Part shown: positions 56,299-64,000 of the stretch, piece after piece
How positions within the stretch are numbered: the stretch's first letter is position 1
How the letters are laid out: every line of letters starts with the position of its first letter
Assembly (NCBI GenBank): GCA_905221605.1
Contig: CAJNDS010000291.1
Coordinates: forward strand, 636,060-700,059
Length of the DNA stretch: 64,000 bases
Direction of reading: 5' to 3'
Source of the DNA: Symbiodinium natans
Taxonomy: Eukaryota; Sar; Dinophyceae; Suessiales; Symbiodiniaceae
Notes under the pieces: model-generated
The model's input: the letters and a program-made list of their open reading frames with translations, nothing else
Told to the model about the DNA's origin: nothing
Database searches by the model: none
Position numbers and translations under genes: made by a program

Positions 56299-59200
56299 GA
56301 CAGAGAGAGAGAGAGAGCAGCTCAGAGACGGTTCCGTTGTATGCGGTCAGAGATGATCAAAGCTATCCGCAGCTCTGACCCCCTGCGATCAACGTACAAG
56401 CAGCTTCAACAAGAAGCCAACTTGTCGGGCAAACCTAGATCGAAAAAGTGAATCACTCTCCAATTCGCTACCCAGTCTTACACGAGCAAATCCTCACAGC
56501 AAGAAGCTACGACAGCTACGAAAATGGCTGCCATGACAGCCAAAAGAGCTTCTTGGGCCCCAACTTGGGCAAGTTCAATGTGATCACATCCCTGTGGGAC
56601 TTGAGGAGCGAGCACGAGAATAATGTAGAACAATGCGGGAGTGCCACCATGTGCCACAGAGAACACAGCAGCAGCCGATTCTATTCGTAGCGGGACATCA
56701 GAATTCCGGCAGATGTCGCGTGTTGACTTCGAAGGCTTCCGGGAAAGACATTTCTATGTTCATAACTTCAGGGCGACTGACAAACATCAACCAGTGCCCA
56801 ATACAAGCACATTGAGCGGAACACACGTGTGTGCGCAAGGCCCTAGGCCCTGGCCAAGAATGGTTGTGCGACAGCGCAGGAAGCCTTACCTCAACCGGAG
56901 ACAGAGGCCGCCTGGTGTCTTCACCGTAGCGCATGTAGTTCACAGCTCCAAACCTCAGCACAAAAAAGTAATTTCGCAGCATCGCAGGCGACTCCACACA
57001 GAACAGAAGAGAAGAAGTCAAGACATAAGGTGACATAGCAGGAACAACCGAGTGAGAGCCAGCTGGCTAGCAGCCTTTCCCCGTGCAGCTTCCGTCGGAT
57101 TACAGCTCCATCTTGACGACGAGAAAAGTAAGTCCCCGGCACAATGAACAAGCAGCACACGCCTCATCTTCATAAAGGGATAGTGTCAGGCCCTGCAAAT
57201 GAAAGACCCAAACCCAAACAAGAACTAACACGGCAACATGCTGTGAGTTTGTAGGTTCAAACCGTCGATAGCAACATGAAGACATCTAAGGTACAAGTAC
57301 CACGATCACTGTGCATCTGTGCCCTAAATGCAGCCATGTGTCCACATAAAGTTACCACAAGGATGGGCGCGAACCTGAGACGGCATTGCTGCATGCCGTG
57401 TGATAGCTACGGGTTCACCACCACAGGCCACAGCTGAGGTCTGCGCGTGTCTTTCTGCTCGTGGGCATCGTACCTCTGTTGATACTGCAAAAGTTTAGAC
57501 GGCGTTTCGGAACTGAATCACAAGCTCATCCGGGCCGCTCACATCGGTATCACGAAGTTGATGCACTCAAAAGAAAACACGACTGTACCAGCGAAAACCA
57601 TCCAATTGGGACCTTGGCTTTGATTGGTCGTTGCTATGCCTGAACTAGAGACTCTTTGCGCCAGCTGTCACTCAAACTAGGAGCGCAACCTGCCAACTCT
57701 ATGCCGTGTCCAACCTCATCACCTACAAAGGGGTGCCACACGTTCTCACCCACACCGCTCGCACAGTGTTCAAATGGGGAGTCCAGTGAAGGTGTAGATA
57801 GGCCCCCGCCAGCAAGGCCGATGATCGCGTAGGCAAGCCTCAGCTCCAATCAGCCCCAAGCTGAGCCGTGAACGGTCTGTGAAAGATCAATATCTAACTC
57901 CTTGTCCGTCCTTGAGGCGCCTGCAAGATTGCCAAGGCAAGAAGAACCTCACATAACTCAAACGCTGCGGGGTTTCAGGTTCGGAAGCCAACAGGTGATC
58001 TCACAGTTTGCAGATCTGTGCGGGTGTTTTCTCGGATTGCAATCTCTTCGAAGAGAAAATCTGAACAACTCCAAAACAAATCCCCTGAGCATGCGTCCGT
58101 GGTGTTGGCAATGAGGTTGGAAATCTGCTCAGATGCAGCTTTTCGTGTTCACCGGCTGCTTCGTAGACATTCTAGTACTACAGGTGTGGTCACTCAACAC
58201 GTTTGGGGACGAGGACTTAGTGGCCCCGCCCGCCTGAAAATATTTGAGCTGCCGAATCCAAGACATGGGGATCACTACCAAAAGCTGCAAAAGGAGGATG
58301 TTGACCTCGGACCTCAGTTGTCTGAAGCTAAACGGGATTTGAGGAGCAGTGATGCTTTCGAAGCAGTCAAGCTGCAGCTGCAAGTTGCTACCACTTTACA
58401 CCGAACACTTCCGAAGCACTACATGCATGCGCCGAGAACTGATTGCCATACAGTGCGCTACTCAGAGACGGATCCGGTGACCTTCCCGGTGCTCAGAGTA
58501 GGTGGATAGAAAAAATGGGCTCTGAGTTTGCCACCACAGGGGTGACGACAGGTTTAAAGCCTGCGAAGATGCGCAGGAAAGTGTGCAAGCACGTGTCCAG
58601 CATGCGTTCTCCACAATACCGGGGCAAACTGAAGCCCCCATGAAGGTTTACGAAGCACTAAGACCGCCCCCAAGACCTTCAGTGCTCCATGGCAATTGAG
58701 TGCGACGTAAAGCATCTCGGAGCCTCGGGAATCAAGAACATCCTGCGACTCCCAAAAACAACAAAAAAGGGATGTCGCAGGTTTGTGTGCCCTGAGCTGC
58801 CAGCAAACAAAGCCAGTCTGGGAGAGCAGTATGCTCACATCCACAGCCCAGCTGCCAAGCGGCCCTATGGCCCGCCTACAAGAAGCACACGACATACACG
58901 ACCCTGAAATGGGAAACACTGCGACAGGATGCGACAGGCATTGCGACTACGCGGTACTGTTTGTGCAGGATCGTCAAGGCATGGGACACACCGGCACTGG
59001 ATAAACTTGTTGCTGCGAACTTCAGACTTCTTCAAACTGCAAGTCTTCAGCTGCTCGTACCGAGAAAGGTACTGTCGCTGACGTATTGTGATTTGCGTTC
59101 CAATACTGCACAAAAACCTGCCGTTTCTCAATGCGTCCCCTTCGCCAGTCTCGCATCATAACTACAGTAAACAGTACCAGCATATGCAAACAATAGGTCG

Positions 59201-59957
59201 CGTTGTTGCTCTGCTGTATCCAGAAGCGCTAGTGGCAGAAAAGAGGACATGTTCGCAGAAAGGCCGCAACAGTCTCTGATGAAGATGCCCCTGGACATGT
59301 TTGAGTAAATCTATTGTTGTTTGTCTTTTGTCCTCAAGGCGTTGAGGGTTTAGGGTTCAGGGTTTGGGGTCCACCCATACGTGGCAGCAAGTGGTAAGGT
59401 GGTAACATTCACCTGACTGCACGGCTGTTCCCAACACACTTCTCAGACCTTTCCGAGTTCCGTAATGTGTGGAAGCATAAGACTTGAAAGTTGTGTGTAC
59501 CACGGCGCTCTTTCAACGCGCCTGGCGATGTCGCCATAAGTTCCGCCGCCAAGCGTGCGAACACACCTCCGCAAGCTGTCTCACGCTGTCCTGACCTAGG
59601 ACCTAGGGCGAGCCCGAAATCACAAGCATCCCAGGTGTGCAGGTTCGCACTTCACTTCAGACAAAACATCTCGGGACGTTGTGCACTTCCGTCGTTCCCC
59701 GCCTCACGAGGAGAACCATGCCTGAACTGGCAGATGTTCTTTGCAAAACATTGGCGCAAGAACTTGGCATGAATCGTACGTGCAGCTGCATTCAGGGCAC
59801 AATAAATTTCGATGCCCCCAATGAAGATCAACTCCCTGGCAAGCACTCGCACTCAGGTCTGTGGGATCTCAAAAGTGGCCAACACGCCAGAGCCACAACG
59901 GAGCCAGAAGGATTCCCGTACGAGAGAAAGCGCCCGGGATGATGATAAGCGTGCCAC
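55034..59957 (-). CDS. Amino acid transporter, AAAP family (AVT/SLC36-like), many short exons
   Basis: Membrane amino acid/proton transporter, recognised by consecutive family motifs in exon order: 59888-59957 GTLIIIPGAFSRTGILLAPL (TM1); 59790-59835 ELIFIGGIEIYCALN; 58801-58875 RAIGPLGSWAVDVSILLSQT then GFVC; 58719-58742 MFLIPEA (tentative); 58234-58312 ILLLQLLVVIPMSWIRQLKY; 58095-58124 ISNLIANTTD; from 57843 LRLAYAIIG; 57543-57612 FAGTVVFSFECINFVIP; from 57473 YDAHEQKDTRR; 56912-56953 FGAVNYMRYGEDT; from 56591 DVITLNLPKLGPKKLF; from 56035 FNVPLFLFPVSS; about 55482-55560 VLARTLLICACVRAL; 55251-55319 GKDRIDAFVSLIGSFCC; 55034-55075 VPLAFIFPIICYVK. Most joints are phase-consistent, with GT, GC and GA donors. 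The last membrane exon is probably at 54.6-54.9 kb. Some introns would be only about 50 bases, and the TM1-TM2 joint and N terminus are uncertain. It may sit in plasma, vacuolar or symbiosome membrane. Confidence 0.8.
55251..55319 (-). CDS. Transporter exon GKDRIDAFVSLIGSFCC
   Basis: 69 bases, 23 codons, phase 0, acceptor TCTGCTGAG, GT donor. It joins upstream to ...TATTLAQ|AIISVFGKDR across a GT-AG intron ending at 55320. Confidence 0.8.
55482..55560 (-). CDS. Transporter exon VLARTLLICACVRALTATTLAQ
   Basis: Ends CACAA|GTGTAG at 55482 in phase 0. The 5' border is one of several AGs at about 55540-55560. Corresponds to the RTLLV membrane helix preceding the FVSLIGSFCC motif. Confidence 0.65.
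56263..56318. repeat. (GA)n microsatellite
   Basis: GAGA repeats interrupted by CAGACAGA, inside a transporter intron. Confidence 0.92.
56541..56591 (-). CDS. Transporter exon DVITLNLPKLGPKKLF
   Basis: Acceptor GTCCCACAG at 56592. The first base completes AG|G = Arg with the GC donor of the upstream exon (56912-56953), giving YGEDT-R-DVITLNLP. The donor is one of two GC sites (56541 or 56532). Confidence 0.7.
56912..56953 (-). CDS. Transporter exon FGAVNYMRYGEDT
   Basis: 42 bases (1+39+2), acceptor TGTGCTGAG, GC donor (AG|GCGGCC). Matches FGALGYLAYGDDT of AVT/SLC36-type transporters. Confidence 0.75.
57543..57612 (-). CDS. Transporter exon FAGTVVFSFECINFVIP
   Basis: 70 bases (2+66+2), acceptor GCCAAG, GT donor. 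AT plus G of the next exon (57473, acceptor CAACAGAG) gives Met then YDAHEQKDTRR, as in VIPMxxxxK of the family. Confidence 0.75.
58095..58312 (-). CDS. Two transporter exons: LLVVIPMSWIRQLKYFQ / ISNLIANTTD
   Basis: 58234-58312 (1+78 bases, GC donor CAG|GCGGGC) joins 58095-58124 (30 bases, acceptor TGAGCAG, GC donor) in phase 0, restoring IPxSWIRxxKYxxxSNLIA. The 30-base exon is very short. Confidence 0.7.
58801..58875 (-). CDS. Transporter exon AIGPLGSWAVDVSILLSQTG
   Basis: 75 bases (1+72+2), acceptor TTCTTGTAG, GC donor (TG|GCAGCT). Matches the GRxGRYxVDxSIxLSQxGF block of AVT-type transporters. Confidence 0.75.
59790..59957 (-). CDS. Transporter N-terminal membrane exons (TM1/TM2)
   Basis: 59888-59957 (2+66+2 bases) then 59790-59835 (46 bases). 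The joint TG|G gives Trp in ...LAPLWLW-ELIFIGG. The intervening GC-AG intron would be only 52 bases. The order matches GxGxLxxPxAFxxxG of the family. Confidence 0.55.
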
Positions 59958-60516
59958 CTCAACAACAGCCAACTTCCATCTCACGAAAGCCTTCATCGAG
60001 TACCAGACAACACCGTGGCAACACACTGTGGCGCTCTCACCCTGTGGCACCTTTGTTTGCGGCACCTAATGCCTCTGCACCTCACAGGGTCTGTGACCAA
60101 ACGAATTGTCCATTGCCAGCACTTGGCCAGCGAAAATCGTCTCCTCTACCAAATGAGCAGTCCAAGATGACCATGATTGAGGTCAGAGATACCGGTACGG
60201 GAGTCAAGAAGCTGTAACAGTGTGCGTTTGATGGGACTCCTGCTTTAGAGTCAAGGTAAAGGGGACAAAAGATTCTGTCCGAGCATGTCGAACTCTGCGA
60301 TCGACCTTGGGCGGATCTTACCATGCCAAGGGGCACTTGTGCCAGCTGCAAGCATGACACATGCCCTCGAAGATTAAACGCATGTCACAAGCCGGAGCTT
60401 AAAGCTGGCTGTGGACACATGGAAAATGAAATGAGCAGACTCTCAAGGAAACGCCAGTGAGCCGTGTTCGTTGAGGTCTTAGTCAACTGGCTCGTCTGTC
60501 TCATGAAACTGCTCAC

Positions 60517-60705
60517 TTACGATGCCTCCGACTCAGCTGCGTCGAGCAAAGCCCTGTCCTCATCATCCTGAGCAGTGGAATTGGCGACAATTTCCTCAGC
60601 CTCCATTGTTGGTGGTACCGGGGCGGACTTCTTCACCAAAACGTCCGGCACGCCAGACTCATCACGGACGATCATGACCTCCTCGTCCAGGTAAGTCACC
60701 TTCCA
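60517..60705 (-). CDS. Fibrillin exon 5 (TYLDEEVMIVRDESGVPDVL + acidic tail)
   Basis: 62 codons plus TAA at 60517-60519, acceptor AACATCCAG. It holds the diagnostic C-terminal block of PAP domains. The stop lies within GCATC|GTAAGTGAG, which could instead be a splice donor. Confidence 0.85.
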   Translation of the reverse strand, partial: WKVTYLDEEVMIVRDESGVPDVLVKKSAPVPPTMEAEEIVANSTAQDDEDRALLDAAESEAS

Positions 60706-63700
60706 CTGGATGTTTCTTGTTCTTTGTTGATTGCTCTACGTACCTACTCCTTCTACTTTCCCTTCGGAGCTGGCGCGCCGGAGCTGGTGGGGATACTTCT
60801 CCTAGGGCAGCCAAGAGGCCAGGATGCTGCGGCGCAACTCCAATGGAAGTTCCTGCCGATTACAAGCTGCTCTGGAAGGCAACAGGTTGCCTTCAGAGAG
60901 CTGCTCTTGAGCGTCTTTAAACACGTTTCCAAGGTGAAGTTAAGGGATTATCCCCCCCATGTCTAATATGATGCCATGCGGCATAGGCAAGGACAGAGCG
61001 ACGACGAGCCAAAGGTCGCCCATAAGCATGAATGCATGCGTGCGCGCATGCGTGTGTGTGCGCGCGCGTGCCTGTAGGTGTGCATGTGCATGGGTGTGAA
61101 CGAGCCAGCATGAATGATTCTTTATATGCATGCGATGTAGAACAGCATGGACGTCTTATGCAAGATGCCTTGGTTGCTTTTCGGGTTCCTAAGTTTTCGG
61201 GTCGAGAGCAGTAAAAAGGCACACGTACGCAATTCGTACTGCCATTGGCAAAGCTGTGACGGCACGGTGAACTTCGACGCAAACAGCCCAACATGCTAAT
61301 GAGCATGAAGAAGCTGTCAATTACAAAGGGGGAAAAGCCGAAGAATGTTAGGCGTCGTAGAAATCAAATGATGCTGAATTTAAGCACACGCCTGACCACA
61401 CCAATCTTTAAAGAAGAGTGTACCTGCAGGGGCCGAAACTTTTCAGAACATTCGGAAAATGTGGAAATGTTACTTCCAGGGTTCTGGAAGGCTTCTAAAC
61501 CGGTCAGAGCCTGCGCGCACACGCACTCACGAGCATGCGAGCACATGGCACCCGAAACCCATTCATTCCTAAGGGAGACAGATGACAAGGAAAGACAGTT
61601 AAAAATCTCTTGAGAATTCATGAAGATAACGAAATTAGATTAGAAATTACATTATTCTCGCGGTCTAGCTCTCATATCTTCATAAAATATTATTGGTAAG
61701 GATATTTTATTATTCGGATGTACTAGAATACCCAGGTTTGCTTGCAACGTGCACGAAGGACCTCGTTAAACGAGGATCTGAGCATGGAGAGTGGTGCAAA
61801 AAAAGAGTCGCAGCATCAACGCTTCAGCTTGGAGGTATTGGATAGACTACTGTTATATAGAGAGACTCAGAGAAGGGTACATTGTTTGTGATGTCAGCCG
61901 CAGATAACAAAACCGTTCCAAGCTCTCAAACTTGCAGGGTTTAGGGGTCCGGGGTTTCAGAAGGGTTGCGAGAGGAGTAAGTTTTCGAGCCGGTGCTATT
62001 AGATTTGGGCCGTTCCTACGCCGCAACCTGGCAAGCCTGGGGGGGGTTGTTGGGGGGTGGCTTTTCCAAACTATGAAGAATTACAAGATTTCATTAGAAT
62101 GTTTTCTTGCCTTTTTCACTTATGATTTATTATCTCGTTTATGCGCTCAGTAAATTCGCTAGCTCGTAAACTTTATTCACATGCTTTTATAGTATTCTTC
62201 TCCTCTATTCTCTTTATAATTTAGTATTCTTTTCTCTCTCTTTAACTGAACTTTCCAGAGAATAAAGAAAGAGCGAATAAGATAAGGGAAAAAGCATAAT
62301 ATTTTCTCCAATTTTCTGGTCGTTTATCATTCTTTCAATGTTCTACAATTAATTTCGTGTTTTAATGAGGCCCGCTGTGAAGATAATTAGCGAACGAATA
62401 CAGTGAGCGAAGCAACCAAAACAGATGATTGAATAAAATGAAGCATGAAATCCGCGAGAATATAGTGAACGAAGTACAGTAGAAAAGGAGATGTGCACGG
62501 GTCCCGGAACACCAGATCGCGCCCATAAACGCGAAAGCCACTAACTACAGACGACACCCACAGACCGGCCCCCATTTGGGTGCTCCTGGCTTCCGATAGG
62601 CTCTGGCAACTTCACGGAGACCACCTCCTCACTCATCCGCGCTGCGCTTAGAGGCATCAGCTCGGCCTGTACAAGATGATGCATGTTGCACTTCCTTTGG
62701 GTGCTCCTCCTTCTGCATCTAGATCCCAAGAAGATTTAGGTTCAAACCCCGAGGCCCCCCAACCTTGTAGTTCAGGGTCTCCTTGCGGCCGGCAACCTCC
62801 ACCTCGGCAGCCGCCTCCACATCCCGGCCACCGGTGATCTGCACCGTCTTGGAGCCAAGCTTCACACCTGCGGTCTGGCCCCAGAAGCCCTGGGCGAAGG
62901 AGGAGAGAGCATTGCCGAGAGAGAATCCGCCGCCATACAAGAAGAGCGCCAACTCTCGAGTTGGAGAAGACAAAAGGCCCGGTGCGTAGCCTTAGCTGAT
63001 TCGAAATTATGCTGAGAGCAGCACAGAAGGCAACGTCATTTAGTGTACTCACATTTGGACTTACCTACCTTTCAGACTCTCCATGGACGTCGCTGGCGGT
63101 ACACCGTGCTCACAGCGCTGGTCCAATCATGGCACAAGGCTGGTGCAAAAACAGGCCTTGCCATTGGGCGCAAAGTGGTGCCAAGTAGTTGAATTACGGG
63201 CCCGCGTGGTTGTTGTGTGAAGGTTGTGGATGGCACAAAATCACAAACAAAAACACCACAACGAACACGAACAAAACAAACATGTCTGACTCTTTGCTTT
63301 GTCTGTTCTAAAGTGAGCATAGCCCAGCATTCGCTTGACCAACAAATACACAAACAAACAAACAAACAAACAAACAAACAAACAAACAAACAAACAAGCA
63401 AACAGACAGACAAACAAACAAACACAAACAAGGCAAAGGCATTGGTATGTGCAAGCGTTCAGATTGCCTATCAAAGTTGTTGACATCATGCATTCCAAGA
63501 TTCGACTCTGCAACAAACGGGTTTGTGCACATTCGAGTCGCACGCCAGCAAAAACATTGCATACATTGCTGACAGCGTTGTACAGCTTGTAAAGACATTT
63601 GCTGACATCATGTTCTCCAAACACGACAGAAGGTGCACTTCTCACACACACACACATGTCCAAGGTGCTGGTGTTTCTTTCTTGAAGCACTGCTTTGAGA

Positions 63701-63991
63701 CTCAACACATTCGTTCATAATTGCTGGTCCAATTATGTTGTCCAGCCAAGGCTCTTCCCGTGTACTTGACCACCCAGGTGCCATCCAAGTCCACGGAGTA
63801 GACAGGCTCCTCATTGGTGTTTAACCTCTCCAAAGTGACGATGGCCTCGTCCACGCGGCCACGCATGGGTCTGCCCTCGGGCCGGAGGACCTCCTCCTCC
63901 AAAGAGCTGTCCTCCAGGAGGTCCATCAGTCGATCTTTGGCATCCTGCACAGCTGGGTTCGTTGTCGGCTTGGTCGGCTCCACTTCGACGT
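60517..63991 (-). CDS. Plastid-lipid-associated protein / fibrillin (PAP domain), 5 exons, 5' partial
   Basis: PAP/fibrillin proteins sit on plastoglobules and thylakoids and help in lipid/isoprenoid storage and stress tolerance. Exons on the minus strand: 63758-63991 (78 codons, may continue beyond the window), 62764-62990, 62586-62666, 60820-60852 and 60517-60705 with stop. The spliced protein shows the domain in order: an N-terminal helix, DAKDRLMDLLEDSSLEEEVL; AIVTLERLN...LDGTWVVKYTG|YAPGLLSSPTRELALFLYGG; ETLNYK|AELMPLSAARM; KLPEPIGSQ|ELPLELRRSIL|WKVTYLDEEVMIVRDESGVP and DVLVKK. All four joints are phase-consistent. Donors are GA, GT, GA and GC. After the domain comes an acidic tail of about 35 residues (APVPPTMEAEE...AESEAS). 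No transit peptide is visible because the 5' end is missing. The final TAA overlaps a good donor (TC|GTAAGTGA), so a further exon is possible. Confidence 0.88.
60820..60852 (-). CDS. Fibrillin microexon 4 (ELPLELRRSIL)
   Basis: 33 bases, 11 codons, phase 0 both sides. Acceptor TAATCGGCAG; GC donor (CTG|GCCTCT). It fills exactly the (R)ELPLxLxR gap expected between KLPEPIG and TYLDEE in PAP proteins. Confidence 0.75.
61620..62500. other. AT-rich block inside a fibrillin intron
   Basis: Within intron 3 (60853-62585), about 61620-61735 and 62060-62490 are much richer in A/T than the rest of the window and hold poly-pyrimidine TTCTTCTCCTCTATTCTCTT-type text. A more ordinary stretch lies between. 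The words AGCGAACGAATACAGTGAGCG and GTGAACGAAGTACAG near 62380-62480 are diverged direct repeats. No gene seen. Confidence 0.7.
62586..62666 (-). CDS. Fibrillin exon 3 (AELMPLSAARMSEEVVSVKL)
   Basis: 81 bases, 27 codons, acceptor CTTGTACAG. Donor GA (CAG|GAGCAC), required to keep frame with ELPLELRR. Intron 62667-62763 upstream is 97 bases, GT-AG. Confidence 0.8.
62764..62990 (-). CDS. Fibrillin exon 2 (SPTRELALFLYGGGFSLGNA...)
   Basis: 227 bases (2+225). The acceptor CAGCTAAG gives KYTG-YAPGLLSSPTREL when joined to exon 1; donor AAG|GTTGGG. Contains the most conserved part of the PAP barrel. Confidence 0.85.
63344..63430. repeat. (CAAA)n microsatellite
   Basis: About 20 units of CAAA with CAGA variants, in fibrillin intron 1. 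It produces the VCLFVCLF artefact frames. Confidence 0.95.
63758..63991 (-). CDS. Fibrillin exon 1 of window (LDGTWVVKYTG), 5' border uncertain
   Basis: Reads TDVEVEPTKPTTNPAVQDAK to LDGTWVVKYT and ends ACGG|GAAGAG (GA donor). A possible acceptor, TTACAG, at 63992 is the last place the exon can be bounded before the window end, but the frame is also open beyond it. Confidence 0.75.
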
Positions 63992-64000
63992 CTGTAACAG

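Noticed and set aside
61040-61110. Alternating GCATGC/GTGTGCGCGC stretch as a possible origin or regulatory element
   Set aside because: Simple purine-pyrimidine alternation in an intron; may form Z-DNA but nothing supports a function.
1-64000. Dinoflagellate spliced-leader relic (CCGTAGCCATTTTGGCTCAAG-type)
   Set aside because: Looked for on both strands near gene starts; no match beyond a few bases was seen.

Overview
The window looks like nuclear DNA of a dinoflagellate, most likely of the Symbiodiniaceae/Suessiales type. Five things point there. Genes are broken into many short exons, and the spliced frames only restore conserved protein families if introns use GC or GA donors as well as GT. 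Pentatricopeptide (PPR) genes are abundant. There is a plastid-lipid-associated (fibrillin) gene, implying a plastid. Telomere-like tracts are of the TTTAGGG type. Microsatellites and homopolymers are dense. A 100-base N gap sits at 2901-3000. No rRNA, tRNA, CRISPR, bacterial operon or spliced-leader sequence was recognised. The genus assignment is inference.

Every gene that can be supported lies on the minus strand, so the window reads as a one-directional gene array. From high to low coordinate (5' to 3' for these genes) the order is: a PAP/fibrillin gene (60517-63991, 5' end beyond the window); an amino acid transporter of the AAAP/AVT-SLC36 type in at least 14 small exons (about 55034-59957); two long PPR genes (51308-52910 and 48935-50728); a third, multi-exon PPR locus (46163-47180); several exon clusters of unknown function (41-45 kb, 37.4-39.9 kb, 35.4-35.8 kb); a fourth PPR locus (33264-33480); more unknown exons (28-30 kb, 24.2-26.1 kb, 19.6-20.2 kb, 15.6-18.1 kb); a multi-span membrane protein (14355-15440); an Armadillo-repeat gene (8372-13215); and a small unknown multi-exon gene at the left edge (71-1225).

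Repeat layers lie between and inside these genes. They include a CA/CCCA tract and a 1.4-kb 12-bp minisatellite (263-2730), poly-G next to the gap, G-rich minisatellites, (TTTAGGG)n and (CCCTAAA)n tracts at 10.4-11.6 kb inside an ARM intron, a 5-copy satellite of about 112 bp (21.25-21.83 kb), a 1.35-kb degenerate CCCTAAA field bracketed by GATAGGGGTCTATC palindromes (21.0-23.45 kb), and a second degenerate field at 47.76-48.16 kb bracketed by inverted GAGTC clusters. An AT-rich block of about 0.8 kb fills a fibrillin intron (61.62-62.50 kb).

Exons were found by reading frames, splice signals, phase agreement and family motifs by eye. Boundaries described as phase-checked agree arithmetically. 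Others are approximate. Functional ties between neighbours are not implied: dinoflagellate gene order generally does not reflect pathways.
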